Shown here: positions 1-7,672 of the stretch, piece by piece
How the letters are laid out: each line of letters opens with the position of its first letter
Position numbering within the stretch: the stretch's first letter is position 1
The notes under the pieces: model-generated
Told to the model about the DNA's origin: nothing
What the model saw: only the letters and a program-made list of their open reading frames with translations
Database searches by the model: none
Position numbers and translations under genes: made by a program
Source of the DNA: Brachybacterium kimchii
Lineage (GTDB): Bacteria > Actinomycetota > Actinomycetes > Actinomycetales > Dermabacteraceae
Reading direction: 5' to 3'
DNA length: 64,000 nt
Assembly (NCBI RefSeq): GCF_023373525.1
Contig: NZ_CP097218.1
Span: 930,001 to 994,000 of the forward strand

Positions 1-292
1 AGGCGTGGAATCCTGCCCGCACTGCGCCCTCCTGGGGGCCGCCCACAGCCATGTAGGCGCGGATGAACGCTTCCACCATCTCGTCGGTGATCGCGGACGG
101 CATCGGAGCGGGCGCGATCTCGTCCAGAGCCGCGCGGAGGTCGCCTGCATCTACATGAGCGGCTGCAGTGTGCTCGCGGCCGCGGAATGTCTCGCGGACG
201 TGGACGGTGACCTCGTTGCGGCGGGCGGTCAGCTCTCCCGACGACAGGGTCACTACGTCGCCTGCTCGGTCCCTCAGGATCTTGCTGATCAT
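1..292 (-). CDS. Hypothetical protein, C-terminus beyond window edge
   Basis: Reads leftwards from an ATG at 292 and stays open for 97 codons to the window edge, so the C-terminal end is missing. The start is fixed by a good ribosome binding site (GAAGGGG) and by the CGCCCACT element 35 nt upstream. The visible part is soluble and of mixed charge, with no domain I recognise. Function unknown. The opposite-strand reading over the same bases has no ribosome binding site and no promoter element. Confidence 0.6.
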   Translation of the reverse strand, partial: MISKILRDRAGDVVTLSSGELTARRNEVTVHVRETFRGREHTAAAHVDAGDLRAALDEIAPAPMPSAITDEMVEAFIRAYMAVGGPQEGAVRAGFHA

Positions 293-326
293 GGTCTGCC
301 CCTTCTCGATTGTGGGTCGACCTTCT

Positions 327-354
327 AGTGGGCGAGCTCCGCGTGCGGTGGGAC
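327..354 (-). promoter_or_regulatory. Bipartite element GTCCC-N15-CGCCCACT
   Basis: On the minus strand GTCCC (354-350) is followed after 15 nt by CGCCCACT (334-327). The start codon of the next gene is 35 nt from the core. One of 17 such sites seen by eye. Confidence 0.7.
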
Positions 355-365
355 GAGAGGGCCCG

Positions 366-809
366 TCACGCGTCCCGTCCCAGCTGGCTGAGGATCTGAT
401 CGCGGCTGCGATGCAAGCGTGCGAGCTCGGCGATCCTGGAATCGGAAGGGAGGCGTTGCCGCAGGGGAGCGTTCTGTGCCGCTCGGTCCGCACCGTGCTC
501 GATCCCTCCGAAGAGAGGGTCGATCCTGCGGAGCTTCTGGTCGATCGCTTCGAGGCGAGCTTCCAGGCGCGGTCGGGCCTCCTCGCGCCGTCGCAGTGCC
601 TTGGTGCGAGCGGCCTCGTGCTCTTCCTGAGCCTTCGCGAGCCGGCGACTGGCGACCGTGGCGTGCCGAGAGCACAGCCAGGGCCGGGTGGACGCCTTCG
701 CGCACACCCGCTCGGCGGATTCGATCCACGCTGCGCACTGCGCGGGGTCACGGTCATCGATTCGAAGGGCGACCTGCAGGGCCAGGGTGCTTTCGTCGTG
801 ACTGCCCAT
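366..809 (-). CDS. Hypothetical coiled-coil-like protein, 147 aa
   Basis: Last gene of a tight three-gene minus-strand run (1283 to 366); its ATG lies 1 nt after the stop of the gene before it. The middle (about residues 50-95) is rich in Arg, Glu and Ala and looks helical, probably a coiled coil. No catalytic motif or membrane segment is visible. It is co-transcribed with two small genes under the CGCCCACT element at 1320-1327. Function unknown. Confidence 0.55.
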   Translation of the reverse strand: MGSHDESTLALQVALRIDDRDPAQCAAWIESAERVCAKASTRPWLCSRHATVASRRLAKAQEEHEAARTKALRRREEARPRLEARLEAIDQKLRRIDPLFGGIEHGADRAAQNAPLRQRLPSDSRIAELARLHRSRDQILSQLGRDA

Positions 810-810
810 G

Positions 811-1044
811 TCAGTGCTCCGTCTCGTAGTAGGTGCCCGGCTCGTCAGCCTCGCCGTAGATCTCTTCGGTCACGTGGGCCAGACCCGTCGTGTGCAGGAT
901 GTCCTGCGCCTCACGGCTCGCCTCATCAGCCCCGTCGCTGTGGTCCAGCACTGCGATCTGACCGGGGGTCAGGCGGTCGGTGTTGATCTCGACCGTCCGG
1001 GTGCGGAAGACGTACTCGGCCATGGTGTAGGTGCGGATGCTCAT
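811..1044 (-). CDS. Small hypothetical protein, 77 aa
   Basis: Second gene of the 1283-366 run. The ATG at 1044 has GAGGAG about 7 nt upstream, inside the end of the preceding gene, so the two are translationally coupled. The protein is acidic, without a membrane segment or recognised domain. A later ATG at 1023 is possible but lacks such a site. Function unknown. Confidence 0.6.
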   Translation of the reverse strand: MSIRTYTMAEYVFRTRTVEINTDRLTPGQIAVLDHSDGADEASREAQDILHTTGLAHVTEEIYGEADEPGTYYETEH

Positions 1045-1046
1045 GG

Positions 1047-1283
1047 TCAGTTCTCCTCGTCAGCGGAATCGGAGGGGTGGTTCTCCCCGAAAACGGTGCG
1101 CCAGACGTCTCGGGCGAAGCCTTCGAGTTCGCCGTCGATCACGGTCACCTCGTCGGTCTCGATGGTCAGCACGCGGTCATCGGTCTCCCACTCCTGGCAC
1201 GGGAAGTCGATGTTCTCGGCGAGCTCCCCCTTGGACAGAAGCTCCAACCGGGGGTTGCGATGGGTCTCAACATGGACGCTCAT
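1047..1283 (-). CDS. Small acidic hypothetical protein, 78 aa
   Basis: First gene of a minus-strand run of three. The ATG at 1283 follows GAGGAAGG and lies 37 nt downstream of the CGCCCACT core at 1320-1327. The sequence is strongly acidic at the C-terminus and soluble. No family recognised. Confidence 0.6.
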   Translation of the reverse strand: MSVHVETHRNPRLELLSKGELAENIDFPCQEWETDDRVLTIETDEVTVIDGELEGFARDVWRTVFGENHPSDSADEEN

Positions 1284-1319
1284 GGTCGGCCTTCCTCGTC
1301 TCGTGCGGTTCGAGGACTC

Positions 1320-1347
1320 AGTGGGCGCTGCGGCCGTTCGGCGGGAC
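1320..1347 (-). promoter_or_regulatory. Bipartite element GTCCC-N15-CGCCCACT
   Basis: Minus strand GTCCC at 1347-1343 and CGCCCACT at 1327-1320, spacer 15 nt. It heads the run of three small genes that starts at 1283. Confidence 0.7.
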
Positions 1348-1357
1348 GGCTACGAGC

Positions 1358-2365
1358 TCACCGAGGGGACGATGCCGGAAGTGCCCCCAGCGAGGCGGCC
1401 ACGCGCTCGCCCAGGAAGCGGGAGACGCGCACGGGCACAGCGTTGCCGATCTGCTTGACCACGTCGGATTGCGAGCCGTGGAAGCGGTAGGCGTCGGGGA
1501 ACCCCTGTGCTCGCGCCCGTTCGCGTGGGGTGAGCATGCGGAAGCGAGGGCCGGCGGCAGTGAAGGTCGCGATGCCATGGTGGTTGCCGCCGGCGGTGAC
1601 GGTCGCCAGTGGATGCTGATCTGCTCGGCGGGGGCGTGCGTTGCGGCGGTACATCACCAGGTGCGGGATGTCCTTCTCGGTGATCTGTTCGATCTGCGGG
1701 GTGACGTACAGGCGGCGGGTGACTGGCTTCCCGAGGTCCGGGTCGAGGATCCGGTCAGCGTGCCGGGGTGCGATCGATGGGGGAGTCAGGTCGACGCTGT
1801 CGCCCTGGGTGAAGACGCCGAACCAGCGGCGGCGGGATTGGGCCTCGCCGATGGTGGCCGCGTCGATCACGGTCTGCTGCACCTGGTAGCCCAGGTGTTG
1901 CATGCCGTCGAGCCACCAGGGGAACAGGCTCCAGTCGGTGAATTCGCGGACGTTCTCGACGACCACGGCCGGGTACCTGTGGACCTCGGCCGCGGCGATG
2001 ACGGCGAAGGCGGTTGCCCTGTCGATCGCTCCGGCGTCGGCCTTCAGCCGTTCCTGCTCGACGGGGGGCTTTCTTCTGCCGCCGGCGCGGGCGTGCCAGA
2101 CACACGAGGGCGATGCCCAGAGGAGGTCCGTGGAGGGGAAGGCGCGGAAGTCCGTCTCGGAGAGGTTCGCGAGGTGGTGCTGGGTCTTCGGATGGTTCGC
2201 CGCGTGAGTCTTCACCGCCGTCGGCCAGTGGTTCGCGGCGGCGAGGACCCGGTAGCCGGCCTGTTCGAGTCCCGCTGAGGATCCGCCGGCGCCGGCGAAG
2301 AGGTCGGTGGCAGTCAGGGTGTGAATGGGCACCGGGTCCTCGTGGTCCGTGGCAGGGTCGTTCAT
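1358..2365 (-). CDS. C5 cytosine-specific DNA methyltransferase (orphan)
   Basis: About 335 aa, the length of a single-domain C5 methyltransferase, which transfers methyl from SAM to cytosine C5. Visible motifs: SAM-binding DLFAGAGGSSAGLEQAG near the N-terminus; motif VI ENV in AVVVENV; motif VIII QSRRRWFGV; motif X QIGNAVPV near the end. The catalytic loop reads WASPSC in place of the usual GPPC, so the cysteine is present but preceded by Ser; I think related variants occur in phage-type enzymes. The ATG overlaps the stop of the upstream membrane-protein gene (ATGA), so the two are coupled. No cognate endonuclease is adjacent, so self-protection or anti-restriction is likely. Target sequence unknown. 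Confidence 0.9.
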   Translation of the reverse strand: MNDPATDHEDPVPIHTLTATDLFAGAGGSSAGLEQAGYRVLAAANHWPTAVKTHAANHPKTQHHLANLSETDFRAFPSTDLLWASPSCVWHARAGGRRKPPVEQERLKADAGAIDRATAFAVIAAAEVHRYPAVVVENVREFTDWSLFPWWLDGMQHLGYQVQQTVIDAATIGEAQSRRRWFGVFTQGDSVDLTPPSIAPRHADRILDPDLGKPVTRRLYVTPQIEQITEKDIPHLVMYRRNARPRRADQHPLATVTAGGNHHGIATFTAAGPRFRMLTPRERARAQGFPDAYRFHGSQSDVVKQIGNAVPVRVSRFLGERVAASLGALPASSPR

Positions 2366-2730
2366 CGCCGACTCCCGAGCCCGGGGACTACTGCGATGGC
2401 GATGATGAGGCCGGGGATGAGAAGGGCCAGTCCGACGAAGAACGCGAGGACCTTGGCCATGCCGGAGAGCCCGCCGTAGATCGCAAGGAAGTTCGCCCCG
2501 GTCAGCAGCAGCCCGCCGAGGGCGGTGATTCCTGCCGCGAGGGCGCTGACGACGTGGACTCTCGCGGTGTGCTGAGCGGCCTTGTCGGTGTCGGGCGCGG
2601 AACGGGCGAGGACGCGATCGAGCATCTGGATGAGGACGGCGCAGAGGACTCCTGCACCGAGGGGGAGGAAGGCGGTGACGATGTCGCCGACGCTGGGCAG
2701 ACCAGCGGACAGGTAGGGCTGGGTGTTCAT
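2362..2730 (-). CDS. Small membrane protein, 122 aa
   Basis: About three hydrophobic helices (roughly residues 14-38, 60-82 and 88-116) separated by a short charged stretch. First gene of a two-gene unit with the methyltransferase, overlapping it by 4 nt. The start at 2730 is 33 nt from the CGCCCACT core at 2763-2770. No family recognised; a holin-like or membrane-anchoring role would be a guess. Confidence 0.6.
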   Translation of the reverse strand: MNTQPYLSAGLPSVGDIVTAFLPLGAGVLCAVLIQMLDRVLARSAPDTDKAAQHTARVHVVSALAAGITALGGLLLTGANFLAIYGGLSGMAKVLAFFVGLALLIPGLIIAIAVVPGLGSRR

Positions 2731-2762
2731 GGGACCTCGTCTCGTTCACGGTGGGCCCTTCA

Positions 2763-2790
2763 AGTGGGCGAAGAGTCGCGGCCGCGGGAC
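2763..2790 (-). promoter_or_regulatory. Bipartite element GTCCC-N15-CGCCCACT
   Basis: Minus strand GTCCC at 2790-2786 and CGCCCACT at 2770-2763. It drives the membrane protein and methyltransferase pair. A plus-strand copy lies only about 50 bp away, so this is a divergent promoter pair. Confidence 0.7.
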
Positions 2791-2841
2791 GGATCGTGGT
2801 GGGGCAGGGCGATGTACGGTCCCGGTCGCGAGCGGGGCGAT

Positions 2842-2869
2842 GTCCTGCAGCAGGTTGCGATCGCCCACT
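2842..2869 (+). promoter_or_regulatory. Bipartite element GTCCT-N15-CGCCCACT
   Basis: Upstream half is GTCCT (2842-2846), core CGCCCACT at 2862-2869, spacer 15 nt, 45 nt before the GTG at 2914. Confidence 0.7.
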
Positions 2870-2913
2870 GGTCTGGTGATGCCGGAGACCTCCGGCGCAG
2901 GAGGAGGCAGATC

Positions 2914-3207
2914 GTGAGCTCAAGGAATCTCGCTACGGAGTACGCGCAGCACACCGCCGGCGCTGACAACGTGTGCCTGATGATGGACCTGGTGAACACC
3001 GAGGCGCTCCAGCAGGTGGTGGCCAAGGCGTTCGAGCAGGGCCGTGCAGAGGAGCGACGTCAGCTGTCCGCTGCGACGCGGGACCGTGCGGAGCTCAAGC
3101 AGCGCCTGGTCGATCGCCTCCACAGAGGTGGCTTCGGCACGTACACCTACGAGTCGGTCGAGGTGGAGGACGTGGCCGAGGACATGCTCGACGAGCTGGG
3201 GCTGTGA
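2914..3207 (+). CDS. Hypothetical protein, 97 aa
   Basis: GTG start chosen because GGAGGAGG lies about 7 nt upstream and the CGCCCACT element is 45 nt upstream. The protein is helical and charged, with heptad-like Leu/Ala spacing around residues 20-65, and ends in an acidic tail. It heads a run of three genes (2914-4121). No family recognised. Confidence 0.6.
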   Translation: MSSRNLATEYAQHTAGADNVCLMMDLVNTEALQQVVAKAFEQGRAEERRQLSAATRDRAELKQRLVDRLHRGGFGTYTYESVEVEDVAEDMLDELGL

Positions 3208-3210
3208 ACG

Positions 3211-3522
3211 ATGACCACCACCTACGAGGAGAGGTCGCCCGTGCCGGCGGCCCAGGAGCCCGGCCCTGGCGCGGTGACCTATGCGCAGGTACGCAGAGAT
3301 GCGGTCACCGTGAGTCTCGACGGTGCGTTCGTCGATGAGAGGACGCCGGCAGGATGCTTCGGGATCGTCGTGCGCAATGCCGGTGGCGTGCATACCTACT
3401 GGCTGCGCGGTGCGTTCGGGGACCCCGGAGCGCGCGTCGTGGCGCGCACGCGAGTCGTCGACGGAGAACTGGTGCACTACGTAGGCGGAGGCCTCGATGG
3501 GGGACGGAGGGAGACGGAGTGA
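3211..3522 (+). CDS. Hypothetical protein, 103 aa
   Basis: ATG begins 3 nt after the previous stop, and the 3' end overlaps the next start (GTGA), so it is translated as part of a coupled run. Mostly beta-type residues with no membrane segment. Function unknown. Confidence 0.6.
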   Translation: MTTTYEERSPVPAAQEPGPGAVTYAQVRRDAVTVSLDGAFVDERTPAGCFGIVVRNAGGVHTYWLRGAFGDPGARVVARTRVVDGELVHYVGGGLDGGRRETE

Positions 3523-4121
3523 GCATCGTCGACATCGCCGGTAGCCCGTACACGGTCGACCCTCTGGGCCGCGTCGAGCTCGTCGCGACTCGCAGAGATG
3601 CCATGAGGGGGCTTCTCGCCTTGTCCCTCGCTGGTCTTCTCCTGGCTGGAGCCTGCGCGTTCGGTGCCGTGAGTATGTACTCGCGGGACGTTCAGCTGTC
3701 CGCCACGACGGGAGTTCTTGCCTGCGCCTTCGGAGCAGCCGGAGGGGGCAGCGCCCTCGTGTTGCGCAAGGTGCGTGCGCTGCGTCGCGATCCTGGTGCC
3801 TGGAGGATTCCTGCTCGCCGCGCACCATTACGCCCTGCGGACGCGGGCGCATCGTGGGGTCAGATCCTGCGTCCGCCACGGGCCGTCGGCCCGGTCCTGG
3901 TCGGCATCGCCGCCCTGGGGTTCATCGGCAGCGTTCTGATGTCCGCCCCCGTCCCGGCTCCCCTCGAGGTGCTGGGGTTGTGCGCCGTGGGTATCTTCCT
4001 CACGTGCCTGCTCACCCTCCTCGCACTCTTCCAATCCGCGATGGTCTGGGTCGTGTGCGCGAGGATAGTTCTGATGTTCTTGCCTGGGCCGGCGCCCGAA
4101 GGGAAGAGCGACGCGGGGTAA
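3519..4121 (+). CDS. Membrane protein with four predicted helices, 200 aa
   Basis: Starts at a GTG overlapping the previous stop. Hydrophobic segments occur at about residues 30-50, 58-78, 125-145 and 152-185, with a basic loop in between and a soluble N-terminus. Third gene of the 2914-4121 unit. No family recognised; the topology suggests a small membrane partner of the two soluble proteins before it. Confidence 0.6.
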   Translation: MSIVDIAGSPYTVDPLGRVELVATRRDAMRGLLALSLAGLLLAGACAFGAVSMYSRDVQLSATTGVLACAFGAAGGGSALVLRKVRALRRDPGAWRIPARRAPLRPADAGASWGQILRPPRAVGPVLVGIAALGFIGSVLMSAPVPAPLEVLGLCAVGIFLTCLLTLLALFQSAMVWVVCARIVLMFLPGPAPEGKSDAG

Positions 4122-4577
4122 CGAGAAGCGAGTGGTCCTCAGCGCGGTGATGGCCTGGCGGTGGAGTCTGCCCCACCCTTGTCCGCCGTGATCCCACCTG
4201 CTGGGGAGGGCGATCTTCGCAGGTCATGCGTCGATCTCCTACATCCCCCACATCCCGCCGCGTGAACCATAGGCCTATAGGGGAGATCGGAGAACATATC
4301 CCCCTCATACATACATACATTTCTCTTCTTAAGAGATAGAGAAAGTATTTAGGGGATGAGGGGGTTCCTGCCCGGACCTGCGCGTTTGTTGGGTGGAGGA
4401 CCGGTGGGGGCCGTGGGGAACGACCCGGAAATCGGTCGGTGGCCTGCACAAACGAGTGGTGGGGATCGTGCGGGGGCTCTCCCTCCTTGTGCCGACTGGC
4501 GACCCGCGTGAGGCGCATGCCCACGGATGACTCCGGTGCACGGCGACGGAGAGGCCCGTGCAACGTGGCAGTCCTCG
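4122..4577. other. Non-coding gap with an AT-rich palindromic core
   Basis: No convincing gene in about 500 nt. The centre, roughly 4262-4355, is much AT-richer than its surroundings. It holds a 10-bp palindrome ATAGGCCTAT (4269-4278), a CATA tandem run (about 4307-4320) and a nested inverted repeat (TTCTCT 4321-4326 with AGAGAA 4338-4343, enclosing TCTTAAGA). Such a core could be a replication or transfer origin, or a strong regulatory region; nothing proves it. Confidence 0.45.
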
Positions 4578-4605
4578 GTCCCGCGAGACGCCCCGTCCGC
4601 CCACT
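4578..4605 (+). promoter_or_regulatory. Bipartite element GTCCC-N15-CGCCCACT
   Basis: GTCCC 4578-4582 and CGCCCACT 4598-4605, spacer 15 nt, 38 nt before the ATG at 4643. Confidence 0.7.
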
Positions 4606-4642
4606 GTGCGTTTGACCAGGAAGCGGCGAAGAGGAGACGTGG

Positions 4643-5188
4643 ATGAGCACCGCAACGCACGGCGAGGCGACCACCAGCGCGGACGTGGAGCGCTACGACC
4701 CCTGGGAGACGTACTGGGAGGTGTGGAAGCTCCGCGACGGCAAGCTCGCCAGCACCGGGCGAGAGCACGCGACCGAGGCACAGGCCCGTGCCGTGGCAGA
4801 CGGGCTCACAAGCACCGAGACCGAGGTGCACAAGGTCGAGCGTGTACGCCGCGATCCGATCCCGGAGCGGTTGCGAGTCGGCTGGAGCACGATCGAGACG
4901 TGCTTCCACGAGCACGCCGCCGACATGACGAAGGACGACCTCGCGCGCGGGCTCGGCACGGAGTTCCCTCCGGAGTTCGCCGACTGGGCGGTCGGGATGC
5001 TCGCCGCCCGCGACTGGCGCGAACGCCACGACGCCCAGGTCCGCGAGGCCGCTGCCCGGGAGGCGCTCGAAGGCCTCTCGGCGTGGCTCGCGAAGGTCGC
5101 TGCTGCTCACCCCGAGCGGAGCGCGCACATCCCGATGATGCGAGCCCACATCGACCGATACCTCGCCGACAACCATCCGAAGGACTGA
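4643..5188 (+). CDS. Hypothetical protein, 181 aa
   Basis: The ATG at 4643 follows GAGGAGACGTGG and lies 38 nt after the CGCCCACT core. Soluble, Trp-rich near the N-terminus (YDPWETYWEVWK) and helical afterwards. First gene of a unit that continues through 5193-5477 and 5474-5704. No family recognised. Confidence 0.65.
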   Translation: MSTATHGEATTSADVERYDPWETYWEVWKLRDGKLASTGREHATEAQARAVADGLTSTETEVHKVERVRRDPIPERLRVGWSTIETCFHEHAADMTKDDLARGLGTEFPPEFADWAVGMLAARDWRERHDAQVREAAAREALEGLSAWLAKVAAAHPERSAHIPMMRAHIDRYLADNHPKD

Positions 5189-5192
5189 TCTC

Positions 5193-5477
5193 GTGAACGA
5201 CGACATGACCCACGCCGAGGGCAAGGCCCCGGGATCCGAGGACGAGAACGGCGGCCGCGCACAACTGCGCAAGCAGGTCGCCGTCGACATGCTCATGGTC
5301 ACCCAGGGCGACGTCGACCCCATCTACGCGTGGCAGGTGCAGGACGAGGAGGTCCGCCAAGAGCTGCTCGAGCAGGCCGACGCGGCGATCGCACGCATCG
5401 TCTCCGAGCTCGACCTCGCCGCCCGGCTCCTGCCCGCTCACGCCCCCTTTGCCAACTCGAGGGGCGCAGGCGCATGA
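5193..5477 (+). CDS. Hypothetical acidic protein, 94 aa
   Basis: GTG start 4 nt after the previous stop. Helical, acidic, no membrane segment. Its end overlaps the following ATG (ATGA). Function unknown. Confidence 0.6.
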   Translation: MNDDMTHAEGKAPGSEDENGGRAQLRKQVAVDMLMVTQGDVDPIYAWQVQDEEVRQELLEQADAAIARIVSELDLAARLLPAHAPFANSRGAGA

Positions 5478-5704
5478 GCAAGCAGACCAGGATCCGCGAG
5501 GCGCGCGCCATCACCCGCGGTCTCGCACGAGGCTTCGCGATCGTCCTCAGCGTGCTCTTCGTGCTCTCTGGAGCGCTCTCCTGCGCAGCTGGCGATCTGA
5601 CCCCGCTGCTCGCCGCCGTGGCCCTCGCGGTCGTCAGCTACGCCCTCCTCGGTGCCCTGCACGCCGCCGAGATCCACCGCATTCGACGCAGCCCACTGCA
5701 CTGA
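5474..5704 (+). CDS. Small membrane protein, 76 aa
   Basis: ATG overlaps the previous stop, which fixes the start. A basic N-terminus (about 20 residues) is followed by two adjacent hydrophobic helices (about 22-42 and 46-66) and a short basic tail. No family recognised. Confidence 0.55.
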   Translation: MSKQTRIREARAITRGLARGFAIVLSVLFVLSGALSCAAGDLTPLLAAVALAVVSYALLGALHAAEIHRIRRSPLH

Positions 5705-5850
5705 CCGCGCACCGACCGGGTTCAGGATCAAGGGATCGGACGGGTCACCCGCAACCTGTCGAGCACCGGCGCCGTCCCGTGAGGACGCGAGGTCGCCCGC
5801 TTTCGGGGAGAGACGGGAGAAGAGTCCCGTCCAGCACGAAGGGCACCCCG

Positions 5851-6213
5851 ATGCACATCCTCTGCCGCGACGTCTCCGCTGTCTCCCGCACGCTCGGCAT
5901 CCACAACGCCGACCTGGCAAGTATCAGGACGACGCACGGCGAGGTCCTCCTCTTCTTGGCCGTCGCAGGTGAGCCGATCGAACCGCTGACCGTCTCGACC
6001 AGCTCTTTTCGGGATGCCCCGAACTGCGACCAGATCGCCGTGCGCGACTACGACCGCCATCGCGGGCTCCCCATAGTCCTCGAGGCCGCGGGCATCGCCA
6101 TGCGCGCGGATCGGATTCGCCTCGCGGGTCAGCCGCTCTCGCTGATGGACATGGCCCCGTGCCTTCTTCGCCGGCTCCCCGCAACGGCGCCCGAGCGGAT
6201 GGCGGCCTCCTGA
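5851..6213 (+). CDS. Hypothetical protein, 120 aa
   Basis: ATG at 5851 with a modest upstream GAAGGG. A degenerate copy of the promoter core (CGCCCGCT, 5794-5801) lies about 50 nt upstream. Soluble; no recognised domain. Its stop overlaps the next ATG (TGATG), coupling it to the small membrane protein. Confidence 0.5.
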   Translation: MHILCRDVSAVSRTLGIHNADLASIRTTHGEVLLFLAVAGEPIEPLTVSTSSFRDAPNCDQIAVRDYDRHRGLPIVLEAAGIAMRADRIRLAGQPLSLMDMAPCLLRRLPATAPERMAAS

Positions 6214-6362
6214 TGTTGCCGCTCCTGTGCGGGGTGCTCGCCGTGGTCCTCGCCTACGCCGCCGTCCGCACCATCCGCTCCGAGGACACGCCAGCGTTCG
6301 CGTCCGCACTTCTCCTGCTCGGCGCCGTGAGCTCCCTCCTCGGGGCCTTCGCGAACACGTGA
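6213..6362 (+). CDS. Small membrane protein, 49 aa
   Basis: ATG overlaps the preceding stop. Two hydrophobic helices (about 1-20 and 28-46) joined by a short charged turn. Function unknown. Confidence 0.5.
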   Translation: MLPLLCGVLAVVLAYAAVRTIRSEDTPAFASALLLLGAVSSLLGAFANT

Positions 6363-6372
6363 CCCACTCCTC

Positions 6373-6380
6373 CGCCCACT
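6373..6380 (+). promoter_or_regulatory. CGCCCACT core element
   Basis: The core is perfect and lies 35 nt before the ATG at 6415, but I see no GTCCC at the expected upstream position. Confidence 0.6.
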
Positions 6381-6414
6381 GGAGAGGACACACGGCTCTC
6401 GGGAGGACGACAGA

Positions 6415-7653
6415 ATGCACACGGCCAGGCCACTGCCCGCCCCCGTCCTGATCGGCGTCCTCCTCGCCGCGGCCAGCATCGGAGCAGTGGTCGCAGGGCA
6501 CTTCTTGGGCCCTGCCGTCGCACCCGCCGCCGGGCTTCTGGCTGCCGTCCCCTTGTGCATCCGCGAGCTGGCGGTGCTGTCGAGCCTCCCGGAGCCCACC
6601 GCTGTCGAGGTGCGGAGACCGCAGGGGGTCGACCTGCCGGAGCCCGTGCGCGAGCGCACCGTGGCCCAGGTGCCCACCCGGACCCTTGCTGCGACCCATC
6701 CCGACTCCCGCACGGTCGAACAGCTGCGCCGCGTGCGCCAGACCTTGCGGGAGGGCACCACAGCGGATCGCGTCGCCGCCACCGACCACCTCATGGCCAA
6801 GGGGTCTGTGGATCCGGTTCACCTCGAGCACGTGCGCCGTTCCCGCCGCCTCCGTCTGATGCTCCTCGTGGTGCTCGCCGCCGGTGTCGTGACCATCGCC
6901 AGCATGCTCCTCGCGTGGGCACCGCTGGCGGCAGCCCTCATCGCCGCGGCACTGGGCTGCGCGCTCACGGCAGGGGTCGTGGCCCGCCCGGATACGACCA
7001 TCCCTCCCTCGCGCGTCGCCGAGGTTCCCGACGCGGGGTTCACACCCTTCCACGAGCACGGGTGCGTCGGCGGCAATCTGGCGGACGCGAAGGCCTTCGG
7101 AGGGGCCGAGGCTGTCGGGGTCGCGGGGGAGAAGCGCACCGCTGAACTGCTGGAGACCTGGCTCGACGGGATCAGCAGGGTCGCCATTTTGCACTCGCTG
7201 CGCTTCCCCGGGTCGGAGCGCGCCGACATCGACCACGTCGTCATGATCGGGCACCGCGTGTTCATCATCGACTCGAAGGCATGGAAGGGAGGCACGTACC
7301 GTCAGGTCTCAGCGGAGACGGTGCTGACCCAGGACGGGACAGTAAGAGCGAGCGCGATGCCTGCCGCAGCGGAAGCGCTGGGACAGATGGGGTGGGGTGA
7401 TGTCCAGGTCCTCACGGTCATCCACGCCACCAGTGGAATCGTCGCCGTGCCGCACAGCAGGGACCCGGGGAACACGCTCTTGGCGCCGGTGGATCTTGTG
7501 CAGCTGCTGCTGGAAGCGAGGGTCCAGGAGCAGCGGACCCCGTGGTCAACTGAGGACGCCGCCGCGTTCCAGGTCCGCCTGGGCAGGCTGCGCCGCATGC
7601 TCGTCACCGGGGCCACGTCCCATCGCCGCGTGTTCGCCGATCGCGCGGCCTGA
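6415..7653 (+). CDS. Membrane-anchored NERD-domain protein, 412 aa
   Basis: N-terminal half has two pairs of hydrophobic helices (about 12-48 and 145-188). The C-terminal half (about 235-360) matches the nuclease-related (NERD) domain: GEKRTAELLETWL, then ADIDHVVMIGHRVFIIDSK, where the D-x-D-H and the later D-S-K are the putative active-site residues. NERD domains are related to restriction-type nucleases and usually sit in DNA-processing or membrane-linked proteins. It heads a unit with the gene at 7673 and is 35 nt from the CGCCCACT core. Cutting activity is inference. Confidence 0.75.
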   Translation: MHTARPLPAPVLIGVLLAAASIGAVVAGHFLGPAVAPAAGLLAAVPLCIRELAVLSSLPEPTAVEVRRPQGVDLPEPVRERTVAQVPTRTLAATHPDSRTVEQLRRVRQTLREGTTADRVAATDHLMAKGSVDPVHLEHVRRSRRLRLMLLVVLAAGVVTIASMLLAWAPLAAALIAAALGCALTAGVVARPDTTIPPSRVAEVPDAGFTPFHEHGCVGGNLADAKAFGGAEAVGVAGEKRTAELLETWLDGISRVAILHSLRFPGSERADIDHVVMIGHRVFIIDSKAWKGGTYRQVSAETVLTQDGTVRASAMPAAAEALGQMGWGDVQVLTVIHATSGIVAVPHSRDPGNTLLAPVDLVQLLLEARVQEQRTPWSTEDAAAFQVRLGRLRRMLVTGATSHRRVFADRAA

Positions 7654-7672
7654 ACTTCGACAGGATGACCAG

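Noticed and set aside
1031..2278. 415-codon plus-strand frame
   Set aside because: Antisense to the C5 methyltransferase and a small gene.
4307..4320. CATA tandem as part of a CRISPR-like array
   Set aside because: Only a 4-nt tandem run with no spacers; no CRISPR repeats or cas genes anywhere in the window.
4349..5323. 324-codon minus-strand frame
   Set aside because: Antisense to genes at 4643-5188 and 5193-5477 and runs through the AT-rich non-coding core.
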